A DNA stretch of 12,245 bases from Neisseria lactamica (GCA_001067655.1 JUNU01000422.1:1-12245); one strand, 5' to 3'; positions 1-6,346 are shown, counted from the first letter of the stretch. Program-made: numbers and translations. Notes: a model not told the origin generated them from the sequence alone.

Positions 1-50
1 TTGAGCTAAGGCGAGGCAACGCCGTACTGGTTTAAAGTTAATCCACTATA
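1..50 (-). repeat. Correia repeat (CREE), one end, cut by the window edge
   Basis: Read on the minus strand this stretch begins with TATAGTGGATTAAC, the Correia terminal inverted repeat, and runs through a segment reading CCAGTACGGCGTTGCCTCGC into the usual Correia interior. The terminal repeat ends at the TA at 49-50, the expected target dinucleotide. The rest of the element lies left of the window, so its length and type cannot be judged. Correia elements are small non-autonomous Neisseria repeats that can carry promoters, IHF sites and RNase III processing sites; whether this copy does is not visible. Confidence 0.85.
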
Positions 51-85
51 TTATGCAACGAGCAAAGTGGATTATATAGCGATAC

Positions 86-129
86 AAAGGTCGTCTGAAA
101 CGCCAAACAGCATTTCAGACGACCTTTTT
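86..129. terminator. Inverted uptake-sequence pair, likely bidirectional terminator
   Basis: Two exact uptake sequences (88-99 forward, 114-125 reverse) lie in inverted orientation and form a 15-bp stem (86-100 with 113-127) around a 12-base loop. The plus strand has a run of five T after the stem. On the minus strand the hairpin lies about 50 bases after the stop of the lipoprotein gene, so it may end that transcript as well as one entering from the left. Confidence 0.75.
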
Positions 130-179
130 GATAACGGATGAGCGGCATCTCAACACCAGCCGTCCGTCGGCTTTACAGC

Positions 180-1196
180 TTAGTTAATCGAATAGCCGCG
201 CAGATATTGGGTACGCTCGCGCGTCATGCGGGTGTCGCATTGGAGCTTGAGGTATTCGTTTTGCGCGGGGCTGTCCGCCCTAGCCGCTGCCTGTTGGCAG
301 TTTTGGTTTTTGGTTTGAATCCAAGCGCGTTGTTCTGCCAGCATTTCTTGTTGGACTGTACGTTCCATGCCGTCCCATACGCCTTTGATTTCTGACTCTG
401 CCTGATGGTTTTGCGAGCGGGCATTGTCTAAATCGCTTTGAGAGAACGACGGCTGTTCCGGCTTCTCTTCGTTGTCAGGACGCAGGATTTCGATTTCAAG
501 ACCGGCGGCAGGCGGTACGCCCGAAGCTTGGCTCGCCACATTGTTTTCCAAAATATCCTCCGCTTTGGCAACAGGCGGCTCTTCAACGGCTTTGCTTTGC
601 AGGATTTTAATCGCCTCTTCTTTGCTGACTGCCTTGCCGTCTATCATCACGATGCTTTTCACGCCGTAAGGCAGCAGCAAGGAAGACAGGGTTTGCGCGG
701 TCATGTTGACGGTATTGTCTTCCAAGGAAACCGTACCGACTTTCGGATCGGGCGTATAGCGGACGCGGGCTGAGAAAGTGTTGTTCTCAAAACTCAAGTT
801 GCTGCCCATGATTTTCTGCTGAAGCATTTCGGTCAAGCCGGTGTTGCTGTAAATCAGCGGACTGTTGGCATCGGCGGTGCGCAATACTTCGGCAGGGATT
901 TGGATTTTCAAATCGGCGCTACACAAGGATTTGTTGTCTTCCGTAATTTCTTGCGGATTGTCCAAGACGATATTCAGCTCAGAACCGGCAGCGATGATTT
1001 TATCGGCATCGACAAATTGGCGGCTGTCGGCACGGACAAAGGAACGCGCCTCGCGCTTGATGGTTTCTTGGATTTGGTTGCGGATGCTTTGAATGGCGGC
1101 GGGATTGCCACACTCCAAAGCCTGCTTGGGTTCTTCTTTGCCGCACGCCGCTAACATTATGGCGATAAGCGGCAAAGCCAGCAGTTTCTTGTGCAT
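180..1196 (-). CDS. Lipoprotein with C-terminal LprI/DUF1311-like domain
   Basis: This encodes a 338-residue exported lipoprotein. Residues 1-17 form a signal peptide (MHKK, then a hydrophobic stretch) with lipobox LAAC, which makes Cys18 the lipidated residue. The middle (about 28-200) contains Cys29 and Cys92, possibly disulfide-bonded, and I do not recognise it. Residues 200-260 are rich in Pro, Glu and Ser and look like a linker. The C-terminus (about 270-333) has the spacing of the LprI-N/DUF1311 family: a Trp, AEQRAWIQ, then Cys300 and Cys320, then MTRERTQYL. That family includes the mycobacterial lysozyme inhibitor LprI, but most members have no known function. The start is supported by AAGGAG about 8 bases upstream of ATG. 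It appears monocistronic, with a terminator before it (gltS) and a hairpin after it. A role in envelope protection or lysozyme tolerance is inference only. Confidence 0.85.
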   Translation of the reverse strand: MHKKLLALPLIAIMLAACGKEEPKQALECGNPAAIQSIRNQIQETIKREARSFVRADSRQFVDADKIIAAGSELNIVLDNPQEITEDNKSLCSADLKIQIPAEVLRTADANSPLIYSNTGLTEMLQQKIMGSNLSFENNTFSARVRYTPDPKVGTVSLEDNTVNMTAQTLSSLLLPYGVKSIVMIDGKAVSKEEAIKILQSKAVEEPPVAKAEDILENNVASQASGVPPAAGLEIEILRPDNEEKPEQPSFSQSDLDNARSQNHQAESEIKGVWDGMERTVQQEMLAEQRAWIQTKNQNCQQAAARADSPAQNEYLKLQCDTRMTRERTQYLRGYSIN

Positions 1197-1241
1197 AAAT
1201 AATACTCCTTGATACGGCTCGGAAACCGAACCGTTTTGTCG

Positions 1242-1252
1242 TTCAGACGACC
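1242..1252 (-). repeat. DNA uptake sequence, 11 of 12 bases
   Basis: On the minus strand this reads GGTCGTCTGAA; the base that would complete the 12-mer is T instead of A. It lies in the leader of the lipoprotein gene, between the candidate promoter and the ribosome binding site. Confidence 0.8.
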
Positions 1253-1282
1253 ATCATAACAAAAGCACTTGCAACAAGTAAA
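1253..1282 (-). promoter_or_regulatory. Possible promoter of the lipoprotein gene
   Basis: On the minus strand TTTACT (1277-1282), an 18-base spacer and TATGAT (1253-1258) fit a moderate sigma-70 promoter. The -35 would sit in the loop of the gltS terminator, so the two signals overlap. Only four of six -35 bases match. Confidence 0.35.
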
Positions 1283-1298
1283 TGTTGCAAGTGCTTTT
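1261..1298 (-). terminator. Rho-independent terminator of gltS
   Basis: A perfect 16-bp inverted repeat (1261-1276 with 1283-1298) with loop AGTAAA begins 25 bases after the gltS stop. On the minus strand the stem ends in TTTT. Unlike the other terminators in this window, it is not built from uptake sequences. Confidence 0.85.
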
Positions 1299-1323
1299 TC
1301 AACGAAACGTTATAAATGCTTAC

Positions 1324-2544
1324 TTATTTGGTAATGACATTTACGAAACCGGAAAGGATTGCTGCGTTAATCAAGTCCACGAAGAACGCGCCGACCATAG
1401 GCACAATCAAGAACGCTTTGTGCGAAGGACCGAAGGTTTGCGTGATGGACTGCATATTGGCAACGGCGGTCGGCGTCGCGCCCAAACCGAAGCCGCAATG
1501 GCCTGCCGCCAAAACTGCCGCATCGTAGTCGCGTCCCATAAAGACGTAGGTTACAAATGTCGCATACAGAATCATGACGACGGTTTGTACGGCAAGGATG
1601 ACGGTTACAGGACCTGCCAGACCGGTCAATTCCCACAATTTTAGGTTCAAAAGCGCCATTGCGAGGAAAAGCGACAGGGAAGCATTGCCGAATACGTCAA
1701 TCGCTCGGTCGAACATATTGACTTTAAACGCAGAAGTCAGGATGTTACGAATAACGACACCGGCAAACAGGCTCCATACAAATTTCGGCAAGTCATACAG
1801 ATATTCTTTATCGTAGCCGTCCACAATTTCGGCAAATGCCAAACACGCTGCAAACATGGCAAGCGTTTCGACTGCGGATTCGGCAGTAATCAGGCGAGTA
1901 CGCTTCGCTTGCTCAAATACGTCATCAGTCTGATCATCAGCATTCTCTTTGCTTGCGTTTTGTTCAATCGGTTTGCGTCCCAATTTGTTGATCAGACGAC
2001 GTGCAACCGGACCGCCGATCAAGCCGCCGAATACCAAGCCGAACGTTGCCGAAGCCATACCCAATCCGGTAGCACCAACCAAGCCGAATTTGCTTTCAAA
2101 GTCAGGCCCCCATGCACCTGCCGTACCGTGTCCACCGGTCAGCGTAATCGAGCCGGTAATCAAACCGATAAGCGGATCCAGTCCCAAAACCTTCGCCAAG
2201 CCGACGCCGACAAAGTTCTGCACGATGATAAACGCCCCTACGACGGCGGTGAAAATCACCAACGGCAGACCGCCCGCTTTCAAACGGGAGAAGTCCGCGC
2301 TCAAACCGATGGATGTAAAGAAAATCAGCATGAATGCGTCTTGCAGCGGTTTTTCAAATTTGAAGCTCACGCCGTAGGCTTGATGCAGTGCAAACAGGAC
2401 AATCGCAGCAATCAAACCGCCTGCCACAGGCTCGGGAATGTTGAAATCGCGCAGGAATTTGATTTTTTTGACCAAAAACTTACCAATCAACAAAACCAAT
2501 GTCGCGGCAATTAACGTGTAGTAACTGTTAAATTCCCATTCCAT
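1324..2544 (-). CDS. gltS: Sodium/glutamate symporter GltS
   Basis: This encodes a 406-residue inner-membrane protein of the ESS (glutamate:Na+ symporter) family, which takes up L-glutamate with sodium. It has about ten hydrophobic segments in two inverted halves. Both halves carry the family's glycine-rich re-entrant loop: GGHGTAGAWG at 137-146 and GHCGFGLGATPTAVANM at 348-364. The halves are joined by a polar, charged stretch at about 188-218. Length agrees with E. coli GltS (about 400). A frame-open extension up to 2604 exists, but I chose the ATG at 2544: the protein then starts MEWEFNSYYTLIAATL like the family, AGAGG lies about 9 bases upstream, and the promoter at 2613-2641 would start transcription near 2606, leaving no room for a leader for the longer form. 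It stands alone between two terminators. Confidence 0.94.
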   Translation of the reverse strand: MEWEFNSYYTLIAATLVLLIGKFLVKKIKFLRDFNIPEPVAGGLIAAIVLFALHQAYGVSFKFEKPLQDAFMLIFFTSIGLSADFSRLKAGGLPLVIFTAVVGAFIIVQNFVGVGLAKVLGLDPLIGLITGSITLTGGHGTAGAWGPDFESKFGLVGATGLGMASATFGLVFGGLIGGPVARRLINKLGRKPIEQNASKENADDQTDDVFEQAKRTRLITAESAVETLAMFAACLAFAEIVDGYDKEYLYDLPKFVWSLFAGVVIRNILTSAFKVNMFDRAIDVFGNASLSLFLAMALLNLKLWELTGLAGPVTVILAVQTVVMILYATFVTYVFMGRDYDAAVLAAGHCGFGLGATPTAVANMQSITQTFGPSHKAFLIVPMVGAFFVDLINAAILSGFVNVITK

Positions 2545-2816
2545 AATCGTTTTACCTCTCAAAATCTCAAAAATGTTTTTCTTAAATCCGCCGTGCGGAA
2601 TCAAACTGTTGGATATTAGGGGATGGGTTAAAGATTGTCAAAGAATAGCCTTTTGTTTTTTGAATTTTTTACATATGGCATTTTTTAAAACCATCAAAAT
2701 ATTTATAAGCATCATGATATTACATAAAGCTACTTTTTGTTTATTAATTAAATATTTTTAATCTGAATGATATTATTGTTGACAATTCTTTTCATCAGAA
2801 TATGGACTTGATAACG
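2545..2816. other. AT-rich intergenic stretch between parA terminator and gltS
   Basis: This is part of a gene-free interval (2545-2896). It holds the gltS leader (about 2545-2606, including the small hairpin TCCGC-CGT-GCGGA at 2587-2599) and the gltS promoter. About 2642-2816 is very AT-rich, and I see no coding potential or recognisable operator there. It is clearly richer in AT than the flanking genes. Confidence 0.6.
2613..2641 (-). promoter_or_regulatory. sigma-70 promoter of gltS
   Basis: On the minus strand TTGACA (2636-2641, six of six) is followed after exactly 17 bases by TAATAT (2613-2618, five of six). Transcription would begin near 2606, giving a leader of about 60 bases before the ATG at 2544. 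Confidence 0.85.
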
Positions 2817-2867
2817 AAAAAAGGTCGTCTGAAAACTTGGAAATCAAGTTTTCAGACGACCTTTTTT
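2817..2867. terminator. Long inverted uptake-sequence hairpin, terminator of parA
   Basis: A perfect 23-bp stem (2817-2839 with 2845-2867) encloses a five-base loop. It contains exact uptake sequences at 2822-2833 and 2851-2862. Both strands end in a run of six T, so it can work either way. It lies 30 bases after the parA stop on the minus strand; no plus-strand gene enters from the left. Confidence 0.9.
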
Positions 2868-2896
2868 ATCTTTCAGACTTTATCTTTTAGGCTCAA

Positions 2897-3667
2897 TCAA
2901 CCTTTGGTGCGCTCCAACAATTCTTCCGCCAAGGCGAGGTAGGCTTTGGTGCCTTTGGCGTTGGTGTCGTAGGCGAGTGCGGGCATGCCGTGGCTGGGGG
3001 CTTCGGCGAGGCGGACGTTGCGGGGGATGACGGTTTGGAACATCAGGTTGCCGAAATGTTGGAAAAGCTGTTCGCTGACTTCGACGACGAGGCGGCTGCG
3101 GCTGTCGTAGAGGGTGCGGACGATGCCGGTGATGTCAAGGCGCGGGTTGATTGCCTGACGGATTTTGCGCACGGTGGCGATCAGGTCGGAGATGCCTTCG
3201 AGGGCATAGTATTCGCACAACATGGGGACGATGACGCCGTTGGCGGCGACGAGTCCGTTGAGCGTGAGCAGGGTCAGCGAAGGGGGGCAGTCGATAAGGA
3301 CGAAGTCGTAGTCGTTTTCGACGGTTTGCAGGGCGTTTTTGAGGCGGATTTCGCGGGCGATTTCTTGCACCAGCTCGATTTCGGCACCGGCAAGCGCGCG
3401 GTTGGCGCCGAGTACGTCGTAGCTGCCGTCTCCGCTGCGGACGACGGCGGTTTTGATGTCGGTATCGCCCAATACGACTTGGTACACGCCTTCTTCGAGG
3501 CGGGCTTTGTCTATGCCGCTGCCTGTGGTGGCGTTGCCTTGCGGGTCGAGGTCGATGACGAGGACGCGTTTGCCTTTGGAGGCGAGCGATGCCGCGAGGT
3601 TGACGGTGGTGGTGGTTTTGCCGACGCCGCCTTTTTGGTTGGCGACGGCGAGGATTTGTGCGCTCAT
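2897..3667 (-). CDS. parA: ParA/Soj-type chromosome-partitioning ATPase
   Basis: This encodes a 256-residue ParA ATPase of the MinD/ParA superfamily. It would bind ATP, dimerise on nucleoid DNA and move ParB-parS complexes during chromosome segregation. Visible motifs are the deviant Walker A K12-G-G-V-G-K17-T-T with its signature lysine, the A' motif IDLDPQGNAT (38-47), and the Walker B-like FVLIDCPPSL (122-131). The length and the immediate start of the ATPase fold (no helix-turn-helix extension) fit chromosomal Soj rather than the longer plasmid ParA proteins. The start at 3667 lacks a clear Shine-Dalgarno sequence but is fixed by the motif position. In many bacteria parA lies beside rsmG and parB; here neither is in the window, the gene ends at its own hairpin, and the gene upstream is divergent. 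The coding strand is GC-rich with strong third-position bias, so a long open frame exists on the opposite strand. Confidence 0.92.
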   Translation of the reverse strand: MSAQILAVANQKGGVGKTTTTVNLAASLASKGKRVLVIDLDPQGNATTGSGIDKARLEEGVYQVVLGDTDIKTAVVRSGDGSYDVLGANRALAGAEIELVQEIAREIRLKNALQTVENDYDFVLIDCPPSLTLLTLNGLVAANGVIVPMLCEYYALEGISDLIATVRKIRQAINPRLDITGIVRTLYDSRSRLVVEVSEQLFQHFGNLMFQTVIPRNVRLAEAPSHGMPALAYDTNAKGTKAYLALAEELLERTKG

Positions 3668-3731
3668 GTTTTTGCTGCTGTTGGATAGGTGAATGGCGGA
3701 ATTTTAACGTTTTTTGCTTGAAATGGGTATA

Positions 3732-3743
3732 AGGTCGTCTGAA
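3732..3743 (+). repeat. DNA uptake sequence, exact, single copy
   Basis: AGGTCGTCTGAA lies in the divergent region between parA and the small exported protein. No inverted partner is near, so it is not part of a terminator. Confidence 0.9.
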
Positions 3744-3859
3744 AAGGAAGCGGCGATGGATAGGGGCATCTTTGTCGCATTTCTGTCTGCGTTTCGGTAA
3801 ATTCTCTTTAAATCCAGACAAAGCAAAGGAATGCCTGCTGATTCAATATGGGTTTTCTA

Positions 3860-3865
3860 TATAAT
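3860..3865 (+). promoter_or_regulatory. -10 element before the small exported protein gene
   Basis: A perfect TATAAT lies 33 bases upstream of the ATG at 3899. The best -35 at the right distance is CTGATT (3838-3843, three of six, 16-base spacer), which is weak, so the promoter may need an activator or rely on the -10. Confidence 0.5.
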
Positions 3866-3898
3866 ATGCCGTTTTTTTAACTGTCATAGAGATATACC

Positions 3899-4192
3899 AT
3901 GAAAAAATCTTTCTTTGCCCTGATGCTTGCCGCTGTTTTGCCTGCTGCTAATGCGGCTTCGGTTACCGAATGGGATGTGCAGAGTTCGGCTTTGACTGCC
4001 AAACAGGCTCGGTTGGAATCAGCACAGGTTGAGATGGGAACGGAACTGGCGCGGTTAGCTGCGGATCTGGCGCGTATTGAGGCTTTTATTGCCGCACAGG
4101 AGGCGCGTTCCGGCATGGGAGAGGATGAGCGGATAGCGGCTTTGGAAGCCCGTATCAGTAAATTGGAAAAACGCCTTGCTAAGTCAAAATAG
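3899..4192 (+). CDS. Small exported coiled-coil protein, probably truncated by an in-frame TAG
   Basis: This encodes 97 residues. Residues 1-19 are a signal peptide (MKKSFFALMLAAVLPAANA) with a likely cut after ANA, so the product should be periplasmic. Residues about 32-96 are almost wholly helical, rich in Ala, Glu, Arg and Leu with heptad-like spacing (for example IAALEARISKLEKRLAK), which suggests a coiled coil. There is no cysteine in this part. A weak AGAGA precedes the ATG by about 8 bases. I do not recognise a named family. The reading frame continues without a break for 54 codons after the TAG at 4190-4192, and that part looks like a genuine protein domain (see the next entry). The ancestral gene was therefore probably about 151 codons, and this annotated product is the N-terminal two thirds. 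Confidence 0.7.
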   Translation: MKKSFFALMLAAVLPAANAASVTEWDVQSSALTAKQARLESAQVEMGTELARLAADLARIEAFIAAQEARSGMGEDERIAALEARISKLEKRLAKSK

Positions 4193-4354
4193 TACAACCC
4201 GAATCGGGTTTATATGTACAACGTCAAGCCGTTCCAGAAGTTGTTTGAGGCTTTGGGGAAAAACGAATGGGAAGCACGCCGCACCGCCTGCAATGCGGAA
4301 ACTTCGGCGATGTTCTGCGAAGATTCTGCCATCCGCTGCGAAAAATACGAATAA
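4193..4354 (+). pseudogene. In-frame C-terminal segment separated from the preceding gene by TAG
   Basis: Directly after the TAG at 4190-4192 the same frame stays open for 53 sense codons and ends with TAA at 4352-4354. The peptide has VKPFQKLFEALGKNEWEARR, followed by three cysteines in the order C-x9-C-x6-C and a final EKYE. The pattern of GK-x-EWEAR followed by spaced Cys residues resembles small periplasmic C-terminal domains I have seen in proteobacterial proteins, but I cannot name the family. An ATG at 4214 could start a 46-residue protein, but it has no Shine-Dalgarno sequence and no signal peptide, although the cysteines suggest export. The likelier reading is a nonsense mutation (for example CAG to TAG) in a longer gene; a sequencing error is also possible. 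Confidence 0.6.
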
Positions 4355-4366
4355 CGTGGTCTGAAC

Positions 4367-4410
4367 AAAAAGGTCGTCTGAAACGGAATCGGGTTTCAGA
4401 CGACCTTTTT
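4367..4410 (+). terminator. Inverted uptake-sequence pair, terminator
   Basis: A perfect 18-bp stem (4367-4384 with 4393-4410) with an eight-base loop contains exact uptake sequences at 4371-4382 and 4395-4406 and ends in TTTTT. It lies 12 bases after the TAA at 4354, not close to the TAG at 4192. That fits a transcript and gene that originally ended at 4354. Confidence 0.85.
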
Positions 4411-4464
4411 AACGGTATTTTGAAGGCAAGTGACTTTATGCTTCCGATGGCGGTATCGTTTTCT

Positions 4465-4494
4465 TTGAATTTGAACCAAGCCAGACTGTATACT
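4465..4494 (+). promoter_or_regulatory. Promoter of the J-like membrane protein gene
   Basis: TTGAAT (4465-4470), an 18-base spacer and TATACT (4489-4494, five of six) form a plausible sigma-70 promoter. Transcription would start near 4501 and give a leader of about 33 bases to the ATG at 4534. Confidence 0.6.
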
Positions 4495-4533
4495 TTGCGA
4501 CTTGTCGCTGTTCATACCACAACAAGGAAATCT

Positions 4534-6312
4534 ATGGATTGCTGGGAAATTCTGCAAATTGCGCCTACCGGTGACGAACGCGCCATCAGGCGTGCTTATG
4601 CGAAGCTGTTGAAATCGACACGTCCGGACGATGACGCGGAGGGATATCAGCGGCTGCGCGAGGCGTTTGATGAGGCTTTGGCGCGTGCGCCCTACATCGA
4701 TGAGGAAGAGGACGCAGACGATTGGTCTTGGGATAATGCCGATAACGATGAGGCGGATGTTTCAGACGACCCTGATGAACATACCGAATATGCTGACGGG
4801 GCGGCGGCAGAATATGAATCGACCCAAGCCTATCCGTACGACACATGGAAAGACGCAGAAACAGACCTTATTGAAGAAACTTATGTTTCAGACGACCCTT
4901 ATGAATATAGCGGCGCAACTGCCGAGGCTTATTCATACCATGTATACGATAGCGTAGATTCAGACTATATTTTGACAGAAATCGGACGCATTCACGATGA
5001 AGGAAAAAGTGAGGCGTTGGAACGCTCCTGGCCCGACATCCGCGCTTTATTGGACCGGCTTCCTTTGGGCGAATCGGAATATATTGCTTGGGATTTTTTG
5101 GATTTTCTGCGCGATCGGTATATTTCGAATATCATCGTATGGGCGCAATGGGCGTCTTATTTCCGCTGGCACGAGAGCCGCGAAGTTCTCCACCGTATGA
5201 ACACGGACGAGCTGGAGTGGGTTTATGACTGCATCAATGCGGCGGAAGTTTTATCTGACAACGCCAATGGCAAATTCCCACTCTTGCATAGCTTGAACCG
5301 CCTGACCGAGCAAGGGCGCGATATGCGGGCAACGGTGAATGCGTTTTTCCTGAACACGGCTTTACAGGAAGAAATATCGCCATCCGTACGCACGGCGCTG
5401 ATGAGGCGCAAGACGAAACTGACGTCTGTTTTACAGAAAGCGCAATCATGGCGGCAGATGCGGATTGTGCTGCCGATTGTGGCGATATTCGTCGCCATGT
5501 TTACAGCGGCAGCCGATGACGCTTTATCCGCCTATATCGAGGCGTATTATTCGTTGGCCCTCGTCTCCACCCTCACGCTGGCGCTCTTGTGTTTCTTGGT
5601 CAATGTCTGCCGAAGCATATTTTTCACATGGCTGCCGTCTCTCTACAAACTCTTCAAGGCGACTTTTGTGTTTAAAAAAGCGGCGATTGTGCGCGCTTTC
5701 GTATTGCCTGTCGTGATGACCGCCGTGTGCCTGACCCCGACCGGTTCGGTAATGTTCTTCCTGCTGACCGTACTCGCATGGATATATTCGTGGTGTACCT
5801 TTTTCTCCTACATCAAAAGCGAGCGGAGTATTGTCGGCGGTCTGACGGTCAATCTGTCCTTGATGTCCATGTTGCCGATAATCAATGTGATAAACAAACA
5901 CTTGGAGCAAACGGCGGGCAACTCGGTATTGCTTATCCTGACGGCTTTGATGATATTGTTGTGGTTCAACGCCAATCTGTATCTGCGGTCGTTCCATCCC
6001 CATCTGTCAAAAAAACAGGCGCAATTCCTGTTGGCACCTTGTTCGCCCAACACATCCCTCCCCGTCAAGGCACTTGCCTCATTCGCCTCCGCGCTGGTTT
6101 GGATGCTGACGCTGCCGCAGCGATGCGCCGACTATACCGAACGGGATGATATTTGGACACCTTTGGGTTTCGGCGTATTGGCATGTATGCTGACGCTTAT
6201 CCTGCCGCTTGGCGGAAATCGGATGTTGTGGTTTTACCCGATTGCCTTTGTCCTCGGCTGGCTGATGCTCGTTTTGAAACAAAATGCCTACCGCAGCCTG
6301 ATGCGGGCATAA
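4534..6312 (+). CDS. Polytopic membrane protein with degenerate J-like N-terminal domain
   Basis: This encodes 592 residues. The N-terminus (about 1-50) resembles a J domain: WEILQIAPTGDERAIRRAYAKLLKSTRPDDD, then RLREAFDEAL (positions 4-49). The invariant HPD is replaced by R30-P31-D32. Loss of that histidine normally abolishes stimulation of Hsp70 (DnaK), so it may be a non-canonical J-like protein. Residues 54-150 are very acidic and tyrosine-rich and contain two related VSDDP segments (76-80 and 118-122). Residues about 150-305 are soluble and helical. From about 310 to 583 there are roughly eight or nine hydrophobic segments, so the C-terminal half is in the inner membrane. The start was chosen at 4534 because AAGGAA lies 5-6 bases upstream and the J-like fold starts there; the frame stays open upstream to 4267 but crosses the terminator and the promoter. 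The function is unknown to me. Confidence 0.8.
   Translation: MDCWEILQIAPTGDERAIRRAYAKLLKSTRPDDDAEGYQRLREAFDEALARAPYIDEEEDADDWSWDNADNDEADVSDDPDEHTEYADGAAAEYESTQAYPYDTWKDAETDLIEETYVSDDPYEYSGATAEAYSYHVYDSVDSDYILTEIGRIHDEGKSEALERSWPDIRALLDRLPLGESEYIAWDFLDFLRDRYISNIIVWAQWASYFRWHESREVLHRMNTDELEWVYDCINAAEVLSDNANGKFPLLHSLNRLTEQGRDMRATVNAFFLNTALQEEISPSVRTALMRRKTKLTSVLQKAQSWRQMRIVLPIVAIFVAMFTAAADDALSAYIEAYYSLALVSTLTLALLCFLVNVCRSIFFTWLPSLYKLFKATFVFKKAAIVRAFVLPVVMTAVCLTPTGSVMFFLLTVLAWIYSWCTFFSYIKSERSIVGGLTVNLSLMSMLPIINVINKHLEQTAGNSVLLILTALMILLWFNANLYLRSFHPHLSKKQAQFLLAPCSPNTSLPVKALASFASALVWMLTLPQRCADYTERDDIWTPLGFGVLACMLTLILPLGGNRMLWFYPIAFVLGWLMLVLKQNAYRSLMRA
4761..4771 (-). repeat. Intragenic uptake sequence, 11 of 12 bases
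   Basis: TTCAGACGACC inside the J-like gene encodes the SDD of VSDDP. The last base is C in place of T. Confidence 0.75.
4887..4897 (-). repeat. Second intragenic uptake sequence in the J-like gene, 11 of 12 bases
   Basis: This has the same variant base (C instead of T) as the copy at 4761-4771. The flanking bases match as well: ATG before TTTCAGACGACCCT, and ATGAA one base after it. That suggests a local duplication rather than two independent origins. Confidence 0.75.
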
Positions 6313-6317
6313 GCAAA

Positions 6318-6346
6318 AGGTCGTCTGAAAAGTTTTCAGACGACCT
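6318..6346. repeat. Tight inverted uptake-sequence pair without a plus-strand T tract
   Basis: Exact uptake sequences at 6318-6329 and 6335-6346 are inverted with only AAGTT between them. On the plus strand the stem is followed by CAACC, not a T run, so it is a poor Rho-independent terminator in the direction of the flanking genes. The T run (CCTTTTGC) is on the minus strand, where no gene enters. It may only attenuate read-through into pdxA. Confidence 0.8.

Noticed and set aside
158..172. Small inverted repeat AGCCG-TCCGT-CGGCT after the lipoprotein stop
   Set aside because: It has only five base pairs and no T tract; the larger hairpin at 86-129 is the better terminator.
2779..2805. TTGACA on the plus strand as a promoter
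   Set aside because: No good -10 lies at 16-18 bases, no plus-strand gene follows, and a terminator begins at 2817.
3282..3287. Run of six G in parA as a phase-variation tract
   Set aside because: It is too short for slipped-strand switching and encodes the conserved CPP of the Walker B region.
2990..3688. Long open frame (232 codons) on the plus strand opposite parA
   Set aside because: It is the shadow of a GC-rich, strongly biased gene on the other strand; the product is an improbable Val/Asp/Ala-rich string, and parA motifs are intact.
4267..4533. Upstream extension of the J-like protein by 89 codons
   Set aside because: It would run through the inverted uptake-sequence terminator and the promoter, and the first residues resemble nothing. 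The ATG at 4534 has a Shine-Dalgarno sequence.
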